Assembly (NCBI GenBank): GCA_001687465.1
Contig: LVLI01000214.1
Location: 1 to 64,000, forward strand
Origin: Halocafeteria seosinensis
Lineage: Eukaryota; Sar; Bigyra; Bicosoecida
Reading direction: 5' to 3'
DNA: 64,000 nt
Shown piece after piece: positions 8,947 to 20,600 of this stretch; positions within the stretch are counted from its first letter, which is position 1; each line of letters begins with the position of its first letter. Made by a program: the position numbers and the translations under genes. The notes beneath the pieces were generated by a model that did not search any database, had not been told where the DNA came from, and saw only the letters and a program-made list of their open reading frames with translations.

Positions 8947-11367
8947 ATGCACAAACTCAGTCTTTGCTTGAGCATACAGCTACTATCTTTTGGGGTTGCG
9001 TTAAGTTGGCTCCACCTTAACCAAAGGCTACAGGAGCAACCAGTGCTTCCAACAGCTAATACTTTCCAAGAGAAAAATGTCAACAAGTATGTAAGAACAC
9101 GTCGTTTGCCTCATGTACAAGAAGCTATTACTAGAGCCATTGCTCGGAGGCGTGAAGGCTTGACGCGGCTATCAGGAGAATCAGGTCCAAGGACCTGGTC
9201 TAGCAAAGACGTTGATACAGCCATGTCACAGTTTGAAAACGATGCCAACAGTATGCACAACCCTGCTCACTCACGTACCGAGGACTTCGGGGAACATCGA
9301 AATCAATCTCCGTTGGTGGCACGTATTGGAAACGACGCCACCTCAACACGGTCAGAGGGTTCGAGAACGAATGAAACAGAATCTACTTCCACGTCCCGTG
9401 AGGTAGATAGCCCGGTCTACGCGACGACTCTTAGTGGACCAACGAAAGGAAGTGTCGAAACCAATGGTGCTCCCTTTGTCTCCAGGTCGACAAACAGCAA
9501 ACCGACTTCTCAGGACCTAGTTGAGTCTTCCGCTCGCACTGACGATACTTTACGTCACGAGAGGGACGTTCCGGCAACATCAATAGCAAGAACCAATAGA
9601 ATGAACCCGCGTGTTGTGTCTCTCGAACAAAGTCATGTCGGAGGCAACATGAACCCCATTAACCCTTGGTCCGATTCTAGCAAGGTCGATGTGCCAAGTA
9701 ACTCACGAATTGGAAGGCCGAGTGAATCTAAGAACGAGGAACCTCGTGCATGGAGGGGTGACAGGTTGAAAGAAGACACTTCAGGTCGCAGCAGTTACCC
9801 TCCCAGACAGCTTCCGAAGTCCAAAAGTCCGTTTCGTAAGTCCTCCGGTAAAGCAAGCTTTGCCCGTGGCAATGCGGTGAATTCTTTCGCTGAAACAAGT
9901 GTAAGCGATGCAATCACTTCTCTTGGGCTTAGGGCACGAACAAGAACCAACATGGAGGGTGCAATGCAGTCTCTTTACGGAAGAAAACCGACTCGGTTGT
10001 CACGCACGAAGATCGTTTCAGCGGACAACAAAGTTACGAAAGGAGCTCTAGCAAACACGATTAGATCACCAGAACATGTCTCTGTTGAATCAAGTAGAGA
10101 AAGCCGTTTAGATCAGTCGTCTCAGTTGTCTCATGCGGAGAGTGCTCGAGAGAATAGGATCAGTCCTGCAAATCAGCTCGATACAACCTCAACGAAAAAT
10201 AGGGGGATCATCCTTCGCGCATGGTCCGGCGCAAACGTTGCTGATAGTCGCCCTGGGGCTGACTTGCCGAATGGCAAGCTCGACAGGGAAGAGGAAGAGG
10301 AACCGGGCAAATTCGGGGATAGTGAATCGCATGCTACCAAAATAGTCAATTCTCGTAACATACCCGAGACTGACACGATGATCAAACGAAAGGTTGCCAG
10401 TGGTCAGTCCCTCAGAACAAATACTAGTACTGATCGAGGCGTAACCGGCGATACGAGCCAAACAACAACATTCGCCGAGGAAAGATCCTCTAGATCCAAC
10501 AGCATCATTAACAGGATACACTTGCTGGCAATGGTTTCATTGGAGTTCGATGGAGACATGTTGGAGCCATTCATATCCTATTACAAAGATGTTTTGAGGA
10601 TACCGCCCTCCAATTTCCATGTATTCTTACAATACGATCCCAGGAGCCAGGTTACCAAGTTTCGGTACTACAAGAAACTCCTTACGGAGAGGGCGATCGT
10701 CCCCATTTCCTACGAGTACAAGTATACCTCACCATCTCGTTTGAAATTTTATTACTCACTATTGGATAAACTTGGCCCAGATGAATGGATATTACCGGCA
10801 GATGTGGATGAGTTCCACGCGTTCCCTCCTATCGCCAATGCAAACCAAACATCAACCGTCGACGAACTCAGTGAGCACCATAAATTAATTAGTTTAATCA
10901 GGACGATGACAGACGGTCAATACACATTCTATCAAACGATATGGGAAGATCGCATTGCAGCAGGGCAGGAGCTTCTAAATGCGTTGCCAGGATCTAGTAC
11001 GGCAGCTCTGTTTGCGAGGTTTCCTTGCCACATGCCACGAGATGGATTAAAGGGATATGACTTCAAGGTTGCATTATATCGTAGCCATCTCCGTCCAACT
11101 AGTGGAGGACACCACAAGGTAACCTACAAAGGAGGAAAACCGATGCTCCGACTGGGACGCCGTCTTAAGAAGTACCCTGTAGAAGGAATAACATTTCATT
11201 TCAAATGGAGGGCTTCTGTCAAAAACAAACTGCGAGAACGTAGGAACATTTACAAGGATCTTGGTCTCAGTTGGTGGAGGGAAAGTGATATAGCGTTAAA
11301 CGTTTTGCAGAAGTCTCGAACTACTCGAGCCTGCGCACCTCCCCAATTCAGACCCGCAGAAATATGA
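8947..11367 (+). CDS. GT2/GT92-like glycosyltransferase with a long Ser/Thr/Arg-rich stem
   Basis: Likely Golgi glycosyltransferase of unknown substrate, 806 residues in one exon. The ATG at 8947 is chosen; the open frame starts 15 nt earlier only through TTG. A signal anchor occupies about residues 5-24 (LCLSIQLLSFGVALSWL). Residues ~55-520 form a low-complexity stem rich in Ser, Thr, Arg and Asn with many N-x-S/T sites. The C-terminal ~280 residues are the catalytic domain: LLAMVSLEFDGDMLEPFISYY opens it, and the Asp-rich site WILPADVDEF (D619, D621, E622) is typical of Glyco_tranf_2_4/GT92 domains (D-DEF). After it come a His-rich stretch (SGGHHKV) and a basic end. The stem is far longer than in most relatives. 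Family assignment rests on the D-DEF region and fold pattern. Confidence 0.7.
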   Translation: MHKLSLCLSIQLLSFGVALSWLHLNQRLQEQPVLPTANTFQEKNVNKYVRTRRLPHVQEAITRAIARRREGLTRLSGESGPRTWSSKDVDTAMSQFENDANSMHNPAHSRTEDFGEHRNQSPLVARIGNDATSTRSEGSRTNETESTSTSREVDSPVYATTLSGPTKGSVETNGAPFVSRSTNSKPTSQDLVESSARTDDTLRHERDVPATSIARTNRMNPRVVSLEQSHVGGNMNPINPWSDSSKVDVPSNSRIGRPSESKNEEPRAWRGDRLKEDTSGRSSYPPRQLPKSKSPFRKSSGKASFARGNAVNSFAETSVSDAITSLGLRARTRTNMEGAMQSLYGRKPTRLSRTKIVSADNKVTKGALANTIRSPEHVSVESSRESRLDQSSQLSHAESARENRISPANQLDTTSTKNRGIILRAWSGANVADSRPGADLPNGKLDREEEEEPGKFGDSESHATKIVNSRNIPETDTMIKRKVASGQSLRTNTSTDRGVTGDTSQTTTFAEERSSRSNSIINRIHLLAMVSLEFDGDMLEPFISYYKDVLRIPPSNFHVFLQYDPRSQVTKFRYYKKLLTERAIVPISYEYKYTSPSRLKFYYSLLDKLGPDEWILPADVDEFHAFPPIANANQTSTVDELSEHHKLISLIRTMTDGQYTFYQTIWEDRIAAGQELLNALPGSSTAALFARFPCHMPRDGLKGYDFKVALYRSHLRPTSGGHHKVTYKGGKPMLRLGRRLKKYPVEGITFHFKWRASVKNKLRERRNIYKDLGLSWWRESDIALNVLQKSRTTRACAPPQFRPAEI

Positions 11368-12032
11368 GANGTATGAGGAGAATCGTCACTGCACTTCGCG
11401 ACGCAATTTTACCGGCGCGCAAAATTGTCGGGTGGTGTTACATTGTTACTGTGGCTGTAGAGTTCTGTAACCAGCCGTATAGTGGTCGATCCGCCTGTCG
11501 CGAAAGGGATAAAATATTGTAGACAGCTTTACCGGTTCCTCAGTTGTCGCACCGCGTTCGTACTGTGAACATGGTGTTTATTCAAGAGGAAGCTCGACAT
11601 ACCGTGGGAGCTGCTTCGAAGTAGCTGCCGCTATCGACGCATAACTCATCAGACACCATCTACCTATACTAGCGTATATGGATCTGTTTGGGCAGTTGAG
11701 CAAGGCTGTACACATACGAGGTCAGGCAGCCAATTTGACCTAGGAGAACCAAACATACTCTCCCTGAATCCACTCAGTACTGTGCTAAGCAATATACGAG
11801 TGCGCCTTGAACTATTAGTAGCTGCATAACACAATTAGTAAAGATGAAGACTGTCAGTGCAACGTGTTAAGGACATGTCTCCCTTCTGTGAGCCAGCTTG
11901 CTGGACGAAATTCCGGTGAATTATGCACACTGTATTACACAGTCTAATAGAATATAAGTTGATAATCGACCACATCGCAATTTCGAAGCAACATTTGTAT
12001 TTATTGATGTACTGACCCCAAGTCGAAGCACC
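11368..12032. other. Intergenic region
   Basis: About 660 bp without a supported gene. Position 11370 is an unresolved base three nucleotides after the stop of the glycosyltransferase, so the 3' end is safe. Confidence 0.5.
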
Positions 12033-13651
12033 ATGCAGGGCTCAGAGCCAGAAGCGCGACCGCATGAGAAGATGGCACCCAAGCGAAAGAAGCACAAGAA
12101 GAAACACAAGGGGATGGAAGGGCGTGTAGGCGATAATGGTGAGGAGACGACCACCAAAACCCCCCAATCGCATGAGAAGAAAAAGGAGAAGAAAAAGAAG
12201 AAGAAGAAGCGACGCAGAGAGGAGGAACGAGTTGCTAGTACGTAGTTTGACCCAAACGCTATGGTTGAAATCGTCAAGCTCCTAGTCAGATGCAGATGCA
12301 GATCCAGATGGAACTTCAGGGGAAGCCGTCGAACATTCCGCTATTACTGAACCTTCGGAGAACCAAGAACTTGGTGCTAGGAATCGCAAGCGGAAGAAGA
12401 CGAAAAAGCAACCGACAGGAGCACAGCAAACTTCCTCCGGCTACTTTGCTCACCGATGGGACGAGGATAAGGGAGGAACCGAGGGAACGTTCAAGAGTGG
12501 AACGTGGACTGTAGAAGAAGATGCTATGGTAATTAAGATACTGGTAGCCGAGTGCCATTGTCATGTCGTTTGGGAACCTGGAATTTGCGCTGCGCAGTTG
12601 CTCCGGTTGTTTCACGAGTTTGCCGAAACTCAATACGGCTTGAAAACACAAAATGAAAAACTAGTATGTTCGAATTAAACATTAATTTAACGTTCACGTG
12701 CAACGTGGCTACGATAAACGACTATGCAACAATTGTGACGCAGAAAACTCTGCTTGAGACCACTACTGGAACTGCATTGAACGGATTTTGGGTGAAATTT
12801 GCGCAATTTTTCCAGTTTCGAACTGTTCGAGTACGTCTCCGATATACCGATATATGACTAAATGAGTGGCTTGGTTACCCTTCACGCACTGGTCCAGTCT
12901 GTGCTACGTCGAGCGTATAGACTGCTGCATCCCGGAAACTATGGCGGTGATTGGACAGACGAGGATTTTAAGAACCTGAAGTATTATGTAAGGTACTATT
13001 ACGTATCTCATTAACATACGCTTTGCGGCACATCTTTTCCCTACAGGTAGAACAATACGGACATAAATGGACGAAAATTGGATCTCTAATGGGTCGCCTT
13101 CCGAACTCATGCAGAAACCAGTATCTCCGGGTCCTGCAAAAGGATTTCACCTCCGGGGCGTGGACTATAGCAGAAGAGCAAAAACTAACGGATCTTGTCA
13201 AGAAGTACAGTACTCGGCTTGGAAGCTCTGAATATGTGGGGATCTCATGGCGAGCTGTAGAAGCAGAAATGGAGACAAGAAGCGCATTTCAGTGCATCAA
13301 GAAGTGGTACAGTGAATTTGGGGCACGTGCGCTAGGGAAGCCTTGGAGTGCGTCGGAAGATTTTGCACTTGTTGAGGCAGTACAAGAAGATGGAGCCTCT
13401 GAATGGTCAGGTAAGTTAGCAAATTATACAATTTTCGTTTTCTGGAAGTGATATTCCGTGTTGTGGCAGAGGTTGCATGGGATGAACTCGAGGGCATTGA
13501 CAAACCGGGTCCTATGTGTAGGAATAGGCTGCGTAACTTGGCAAAGTTAATCTCAAACCACCGCAGCATGTCTCTCCAACAGCTTCTTGACGCGCTTGAA
13601 GCGTATTACAAGTCGTTACTGCGAGATGATGACGAATCGGACCAGTCATGA
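12033..13651 (+). CDS. TTF1/Reb1-like Myb DNA-binding protein
   Basis: Nuclear Myb-family protein. Its best match is the C-terminal half of TTF1, the RNA polymerase I transcription terminator and replication-fork-barrier factor. Six exons: 12033-12237, 12290-12663, 12744-12830, 12898-12987, 13047-13410 and 13470-13651; introns of 52, 80, 67, 59 and 59 bp; 433 residues. The N-terminus is Lys-rich (nuclear targeting) with a poly-Lys/Arg run. GTWTVEED opens a first Myb-like segment, GDWTDEDF (W241) a second and GAWTIAEE (W291) a third. The pattern GISWRAVEAEMETRSAFQCIKKW parallels [23 protein letters not shown] of TTF1. EVAWDEL and the final helix follow in the same order as in TTF1. The acceptor of exon 3 is the least certain; TTTTTCCAG at 12807-12815 is an alternative. 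Its stop is 25 bp from that of the opposing kinase gene. Confidence 0.8.
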
Positions 13652-13676
13652 GCTTATGCCTCGGTATAGTCGGAGT

Positions 13677-16600
13677 TCAACCGAATTTAAACGCACGACT
13701 CTTCTGACCCTCCGGCTTATTCGGATATCTGTTCAAAGCTGGCCCGGTCCCTTTTGCATTCTTTTCAATTCCGAGTGGTTTCATCCCAGTCTGTCCATTG
13801 AACTTGGAAGCACCAAGAGACGCCAACTTTTGGTTGGTCATACGCTTCTGCAGAGGCGGACCCTGCGATAACTCAGTACCCGCACCCAGTTTCTTCATCT
13901 GGTAGCCTCCTTGCATCGGGCTTTGGTGAATTTTAGAAGAGCCATGCCCCACTGGAGCTTGAACAGACGTCTTGTGGCTAAACGGAGACCTGAGGCTGTT
14001 CAGACGTTGCCGTAGCGGCGATTGAGCCAAAGAACTGCTTTGCTTCTGCGAAGTGGTCGCAGAAGTACTTCCCGTTTCTGTACTATTAGGATTAGCAACG
14101 TGCAAGGCTGTTCCGCGGATAGAGTTAGGCAAGGCGCTCGGTTTGTTCGAATGATTCTTACTATAGCGCTTCGCTGCACGTTGCACATTGATTGAGGGAC
14201 CACTACGGTATCCCTGGTAACCTCCATATTGATTCTTTGCTGGCATCCGGCTTGCCTGGTTTTGCTTGTAGCTTTGCTTCCCGTCTGAATCCTCAAGACG
14301 ATGCTTTGATGCATCACTATCACCCAGCGGCCGCTTCTTCGTACCCCCGCTATCGTACATTTCTTCTGCAGGTGGGTGTTTCGTATCGTGAGGCAGCTTC
14401 TGCATGACCATGTTACCTCCCTGATGCATCCCTCCAACCTCTTGTGGATACCGATGAGTCCTGTATTTATGGCGATGGTAAGAGTCATCGTGTTGCTTTC
14501 CGATTTGGCTTCCTTTTGTAACTGTGTTATCGATGCTTGTCTCGTGGTATCCACTATTGCTCACGGAGCTCGGACCTAGGACGCTCAATTCCTGCTTTGC
14601 TTTATTGGAATGGTGGTTACCATGATGTTTTTGTACTGTACTATGCGAAATGTGTGTCCCCTTATCTAACAATTCCAAACTCTCTCGTGCTTGCTGGCGA
14701 ATGTTAGTTGAGGCTTTCGAAGCACCCATGGGATCCTCATTACTCATCGTCGAGGAACTCAGAAAGCTAGAGTGTTGATTTGGAGCTTTATCCGAGCTTT
14801 TGTGAAGCAAGCCGGCGTCTGGTACTGATTTCTCCGGCTTAATTCCTCCGTGTTCGGCTTCTTTAGGCTTGGATGAATGATCCCTTACAGGTGATAGCTC
14901 GTTTTCATCCCTTCCAGGAGAGTCTTCAAAGTCTTCATCCTCATAGTCTTCTTCCACGTCTTCAGCGCTATTTTCTTGTAGTTCCTGTTGAACGGAGGGT
15001 ACTGATTTTGTGTTCAAACTAGTTTCCTCTTTTTGAGTTCCAGGTACGCTACTCTTAGACTCTTTTGGGTCAACTTGGGAGGAAATTTCTGGGTGAATTT
15101 CATGCGCTTCCTTTTGCTTCGCACTCCCGTCCAGCCCCTTGTTTGCACTTTCTGTGATGTAAGAACATACGAAATCAGGAGACTAGCGACGACACCAACT
15201 CGAAGGAAGTATTCGAGGAACACTTACCATGTTTATCTCCTGTTACCTGCTCCGACTCGATCTTCTGTATTCCCAAAGAGAGCATTGGCAACGCTATGTC
15301 TTCAATACCAAATACATTAAATTGTGATCATACCTTCGATTTTTCTTTCTTCTTGTGTTTCTTGTGAGGCTCCTTCTTTTCGGAAGTCTTGGGTTCCTCC
15401 GACCAACTGTCAGATTTTTGTGAGTGCGATTTGGTCGACACGTTCTCTTCCACCTCTGACGACTGTTTCGAGCTACTCCGTGAGTTGTTCGATTTGCTTG
15501 ATGAAGTCTTTTCCCGATCCCGACGACGATGCTTTTCTTCAATAGCTTGAATTTCCGGCGGCATCTTCGCTTGTCGTAAATCATCGAAGTAGGGATGTTT
15601 CAACGCTTCCTCAGGACTAATCCGCTTCCGAGGGTCATATCTGCAGGACATTTAATAGCTCCGCCATCCTATATGTACTGTACTCGGCAACTGGCATCAA
15701 TACTTACGCTAACAACTTGTACAACAAGTCAACAAACGTCTCTGAGAGATGAGGTGCGAGTTTTTGTATTCCTGTGCCTTTGGTCGCTGGGAAATTGAAT
15801 TTCATGTGTCGGGATTGATGCTTTCGAAAGAAACTCAGCTCTCTTTCCGAAGGCGTTCCCAGAACCTTGTGTATCTTGTGTACTTGATCCTTCTCATTTT
15901 CCCCAGGGAAAAGGGGGAAAAGGGCACTAATCTCAAACAGTACGCACCCTAGTCCCCAGGTGTCCATCTCGCACCCGTACCACCCATCCGTAAGCAAGCA
16001 CTCAGGTCCTCGATACCAGCGGGTAGAAATATACTCCGTGAATGGCTGCAGAAGTAAACGGGCAGACGAATACGAATGACGATTGTCTGCATACCGCCGT
16101 GCCGTTTTCATCGTGTGTGACGTCTTACTTGTTTGCTGCGGATCCCCCGACAACTACCGAAATCCGCCAGTTTCAGTCCCGTGTAAACATCATATGACGC
16201 CTCTATGAGTATGTTTTCGGGCTGCGAACAAAAGAACGGGGTGGCCGATACCGACTTTCTTCATAAATGAATCACAGCGGACGAACGGTTCGTACCTTGA
16301 TGTCTCGATGGAAGATCCCTTTCGAGTGAAGGTGAGCTAGTGATCTCAAGGACTGAAATGCATAAATTTTAATCAACTTCGGATCCAAGTGATGCTTCCT
16401 TCCTCGAATAAGCTCGTATAAGTTCATATCCATGAGCTCAAACACGAGCGCAAGCCGCCCCGATGGCTTATCGTACAGAACTTCCTCAAGTCTTACGATG
16501 TTAGGATGCGGCATGACTCGCCGTAAAGCTTGAATCTCACGCAAGTTGTTCACCTGCACAACAAGAGCCACAAAAAGCGTTCATGCAACCTTTCGCTTTC

Positions 16601-16762
16601 CTCTTCAAAACCTAAACTTGGTTGACTTACTTGGTCGATGTTCTTGAAATGACTTTTCATGCATTTTATCGCAAAATATTTGCTGCTCTTAATGCTTTGG
16701 GCCTTGATGACCTCACTGAAGGTCCCCTCCCCTTTTTTCGAAATTAACCTATACTTCTTCAT
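13677..16762 (-). CDS. MOK: MOK-like protein kinase (RCK family, CMGC) with a long C-terminal tail
   Basis: Ser/Thr kinase of the MAK/ICK/MOK group, which in animals and flagellates acts at cilia. Seven exons on the reverse strand: 16762-16631, 16553-16296, 16221-16129, 16045-15708, 15640-15334, 15264-15228 and 15151-13677; introns of 67-83 bp; 879 residues. The Gly loop GEGTFSEV is identical to that of MOK; then Lys33, QVNNLREIQALRR across intron 1, ELMDMNLYELIRG, HRDIK with Asp128, DFG at 150-152 and the activation motif TEY at 164-166, then STRWYRGPECLLTDG. The kinase ends near residue 285 at EALKHPYF. The remaining ~590 residues are Ser/Lys/Gln/His-rich and low in complexity, so the protein is twice the length of human MOK. 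The first ATG gives MKKYRLI, matching the start of MOK; the upstream in-frame GTG is ignored. Confidence 0.9.
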
Positions 16763-17607
16763 TTTTCCTGTTACTTGTAGCACTACAAAGGCCGATTACG
16801 TTACTACCCGGGGAAGGAAAACTGAAGGCGCTCCCGACGTCGCAACAACGCACTGTGCAACTTTTTTTTTACTTCCAAATACCCCGTCACCAACAGACAA
16901 TGCCTGCAAAGCGCCCTTACCACCTACGTGGGCGCTTATACATTCGCTGAAGGGACAATGATCAGAGTGTTATCTTCCGTTTTTCACCGGTTTTCAGGTT
17001 GGTCGCGCGAAAACAGGAAGCGGTCGGGAAGGGGACTTTGTACTTCTACAGCTCCAAACCAACAATAGCGAAGCTAATTTTCATTCAGTCGCTAGGAACG
17101 GGGAATCCCAATCCGGTGAACGCAGCAATGCATCCTTCGTTCTCCTGTGCATAAGCGCCTAGGCCTTGCTTCAACACCGCTTTGGCGCGAACCCCGTTCC
17201 GGTCGCACCAGTTCGGTGCGGAAAACAGAGACCATAGTCACTGGCATAGTGACATAAAAGTTTGTTGCTTTCTTCTAGTTCCAAGCAGGAATTTGCTTTT
17301 TTTGCTTTATCATGGATTCAATTGCTTCATTGCACTCTTCTATCGGTTTGTATTGGAGTACAATTGTTGGTGGAATAGGCACTTCTATTCTCTGCCTCAT
17401 TACGCTACTTAAAAATTCCCCACGGAGAGGGCAAGGACAATAGCAGAAAGACTCACTTCAAATAATCACGTGCCTATTAGCTATCGTAGATTTGGCTTCT
17501 CAAAGAACTATAACTAGAGAGTTTTGAGTCCTCGTGCTCCGCCAATTTACCAACATTGCCGTCTGTCCGCCGCTTCGGGTTTCCCTTGGACAAACAAGTA
17601 GGTGACA
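16763..17607. other. Shared divergent promoter region of the kinase and the deubiquitinase
   Basis: 845 bp between two genes reading away from each other. It contains a short T run and CACTTAAAAATTCC near 17405 but no clear TATA box. It must hold both promoters. I see no gene in it. Confidence 0.5.
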
Positions 17608-20600
17608 ATGGACGGCAAGAATCACAATAGCCAAGATCCTCATGAGACAGATGACGATGATGATGATTTGTGGAGTTGGGCAAGAAACAAGATAGATTTT
17701 TTTGGTGATGATATACTTAGTCGTGAATCACGCACGGATGATGGTGAGAGCTTACATCCTGAACCAAACCGGACACCATCACAGACAGGGAACGAAGAAG
17801 TGGACCTCACGAAAGAAAACTCAGACGACATGAACGTCGATATACAGGGGGCAGACGACGGAGAACTCTCCTTGTATGCTGCTCTCAGGCAAGCTCCCAA
17901 TCGGATGGATATCTTACTGCACACACTGACTGACATATATGAGCATCGTCATTACGACGAGTTGGAAGTGATAAGCATGTTGGAACACACAATTCCGTCA
18001 TCTTTCGAATGCGCAGCGAAAGCGAAGGGTGGGAACACAGAAATATGCACTCTCATACGGGAAAGTCTGCTTGCCGTCATTGATGTGCTAAACAAGTTTT
18101 TGGAAGAAGCATCGGAGCAGTGCTCAGCTATTGACCATATCATTAACAAAGTTGTGGGAGAGTACTTTTCAATGGTGCACTCCCATGCCTCCAAGACACC
18201 CAAGCCAGCATTATCACCCTTTCTACAAGAATCATGGCACTTTGCGCTTTGGAAAAAATTTTCTGACTGTAACCTGTTCCAGACAATGAGACTCTTCTTG
18301 AGTCGCACCCAAGGGAGCCCCGACTGGCCGAAAATCCTACAGAACGCTCTCACGATTTTGTCCATTTTCCCCGAAAAGGTGAATTTTATTGACTACAATC
18401 ACAAAGGTTACTTTCATATGTTTAAAGATACAGCATTGGAGGTGAAGACATGTTATTTCGATACGGTCTTGAATATGTCAAACGAGGTATGTTGCTATGT
18501 CATAATTATACCCCTAGCGTGTACAGCGACGTGTTGTGGACGTAATTGCAGCAAATGCGCCAATTTAACTGGAATTTTTTGTATCAATTTTGCATGCACG
18601 TCGAATGCGCCCTAATAATGACGATGAGTTTTGTCGAAGCCAGTCGCGAGATATACGGCTATCGGTTTGCGTTGGCCCTCAAGGCCTCCAAATGCCCGTA
18701 TTTGACGTTTCGGTTGAAAGGAATCGAACAATTTAATGATCTAGCCACCCGAGGTAAGCAACATAAAGGCAGAAACGATGCAGATGATGCTCACTGGCTG
18801 AATCCAACCACTTTTTGGGAGCTCGTTGAGCGGCACAATGTGATAGAAGAGTACCTTGGCAGTCGGATGCAACCAGAAATCCTGAAGAGAATCGATCCCT
18901 TCTTTGAATTCCTCGTCAGCGAAGGATACTGGACCTTTGATATAATGCAAAAATTATGGAAAGCTTCGGAACAAGCCCACGAATCTGTCGTAGCTATAGT
19001 TTACGAAAAAATAGTTTTTGTCGTTCAGAAAGGGTTAGGAGAACGCAATATTCAAATTCTGGAATGGCTGGCAAACTTAATCCGCGAACGGTTCTTCCTG
19101 GAAGATGAGAGCTGTCAACTCCAACTGTCATTCAAGGGAGTTATTGAGAAATCAGACCATAAGCCAGACCAGACTTTTCTTAGCTTTATCGAGAGGCTCA
19201 ATCGTGTATTGTATGAGCGCCCTTACATTTGTGGCCAATTTCTCGTGACATGGAGTAAGCTGCTCGTTGACATATACATGGTTGGTACCTGTGAAGAAAG
19301 ACAGGAGTCAAGTTTTCTAGTGCGCACGACCTCCGTTGGTCCGAGTGTGATCGATTGTCCTCTTTCGGCGAGAGAATGCTCAAAAGTGCGCGATGCTTTG
19401 CGGTCGCCTCCAGAGAGATTCGGCATGTGCGAGGCATGCTTTTCTTATTGGTCGCTTCTCCGTGAGTTTTTCCAGGGGCTAAATACATACAGGAGAAATG
19501 AACGCGATTTTGTTACGAACGATGCGATAAGTCCTGTTGCGGAAACAAGTGTAGAGGAATGCCTTGAAATAATCAGTCGCGACTTGAAGAGTTCAAATCG
19601 TTTTGTAAAGGCTATTTATTTGTTGTTGTCTCTTATGGACGTTTTAGAAAGGCTCCGCGACAAATCCGTAGCTGCCACCTTCTTGGCCAGTCTCCGCATT
19701 CTCCCTGCTGTGACAGCGAGGTTAGAGAGCAAGTCGATATTGGGCGATTCAGGCAGTGATCGCCTAACTATTGTTGATTACACACTACGTTTGCACGCTT
19801 TGCTAAAGATGCATGTAACCGTTGAGTGTAGTATTGCTATTGAGGACACCCGACGCGAAGAAGAGTCTTGCATGTTGACTTACGGAGATTTAGTTCGCAT
19901 GTACGACACTGCAAAGCAACATAGTCGTCTGAAGGATATTTTTTTCTTATTCATTGGCCATCTATTCAATTTTGATGGCCCTCATTTACTGAAGAGCTCG
20001 GGGACTCCGCTCAGTGTGGTTAGTAAACTGAAACTAGTCGCTTCTTCTGAGCTCAAATATAAAATTTGGACCGAGATGCTCTACTCTATCGCTTCGGAGC
20101 AAGCCTCTCCCGCGGAATCCTGGGCTTTTTCTATTGGGTTTCTGTGGGCAAACTCTAGCAAACCCGATAACGCTTATGAACACAATGGTGGGAACCACGT
20201 TACCGACAGGTCGTTGGACTGTGATTTAGCATCGTTCGAAGATATTTGGAAGGCGGGCAGTAGTGAGACCGGGGCAATGAGCTCTGGGAGCGCTATATCG
20301 CTTTACGTAAATTGCGAGAAGTATCAAACAAGAGCGAGCAAGACGAAATCAAGAATGACACTGTGCAACTTCTCGAAATTTGGAGAACGGGATCTCGGGA
20401 AATTGTTTCAAATGTTTTGTTTGTGTCCCTACGAAACGTTTCCAGAGTTGCTGGACCTTATGTCTACTCTATCGTTTCTTCCCGAAGATGCTGTTTTGCA
20501 CGCACGTAACAGACTGCATTCAAGTTTACACTTTAGTCGATTGCTTTTCAATGGTGTTGCGTTTTTCCTTGGAGCGTGGTATACGAGTTCTCATTCTGCT

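Noticed and set aside
12290-12514. 74-codon frame in exon 2 of the TTF1-like gene
   Set aside because: It is a shadow. The other frame continues the Myb protein in phase with both flanking introns.
16763-16783. Upstream start of the MOK-like kinase at 16783
   Set aside because: It is GTG. The ATG at 16762 gives a start matching MOK.
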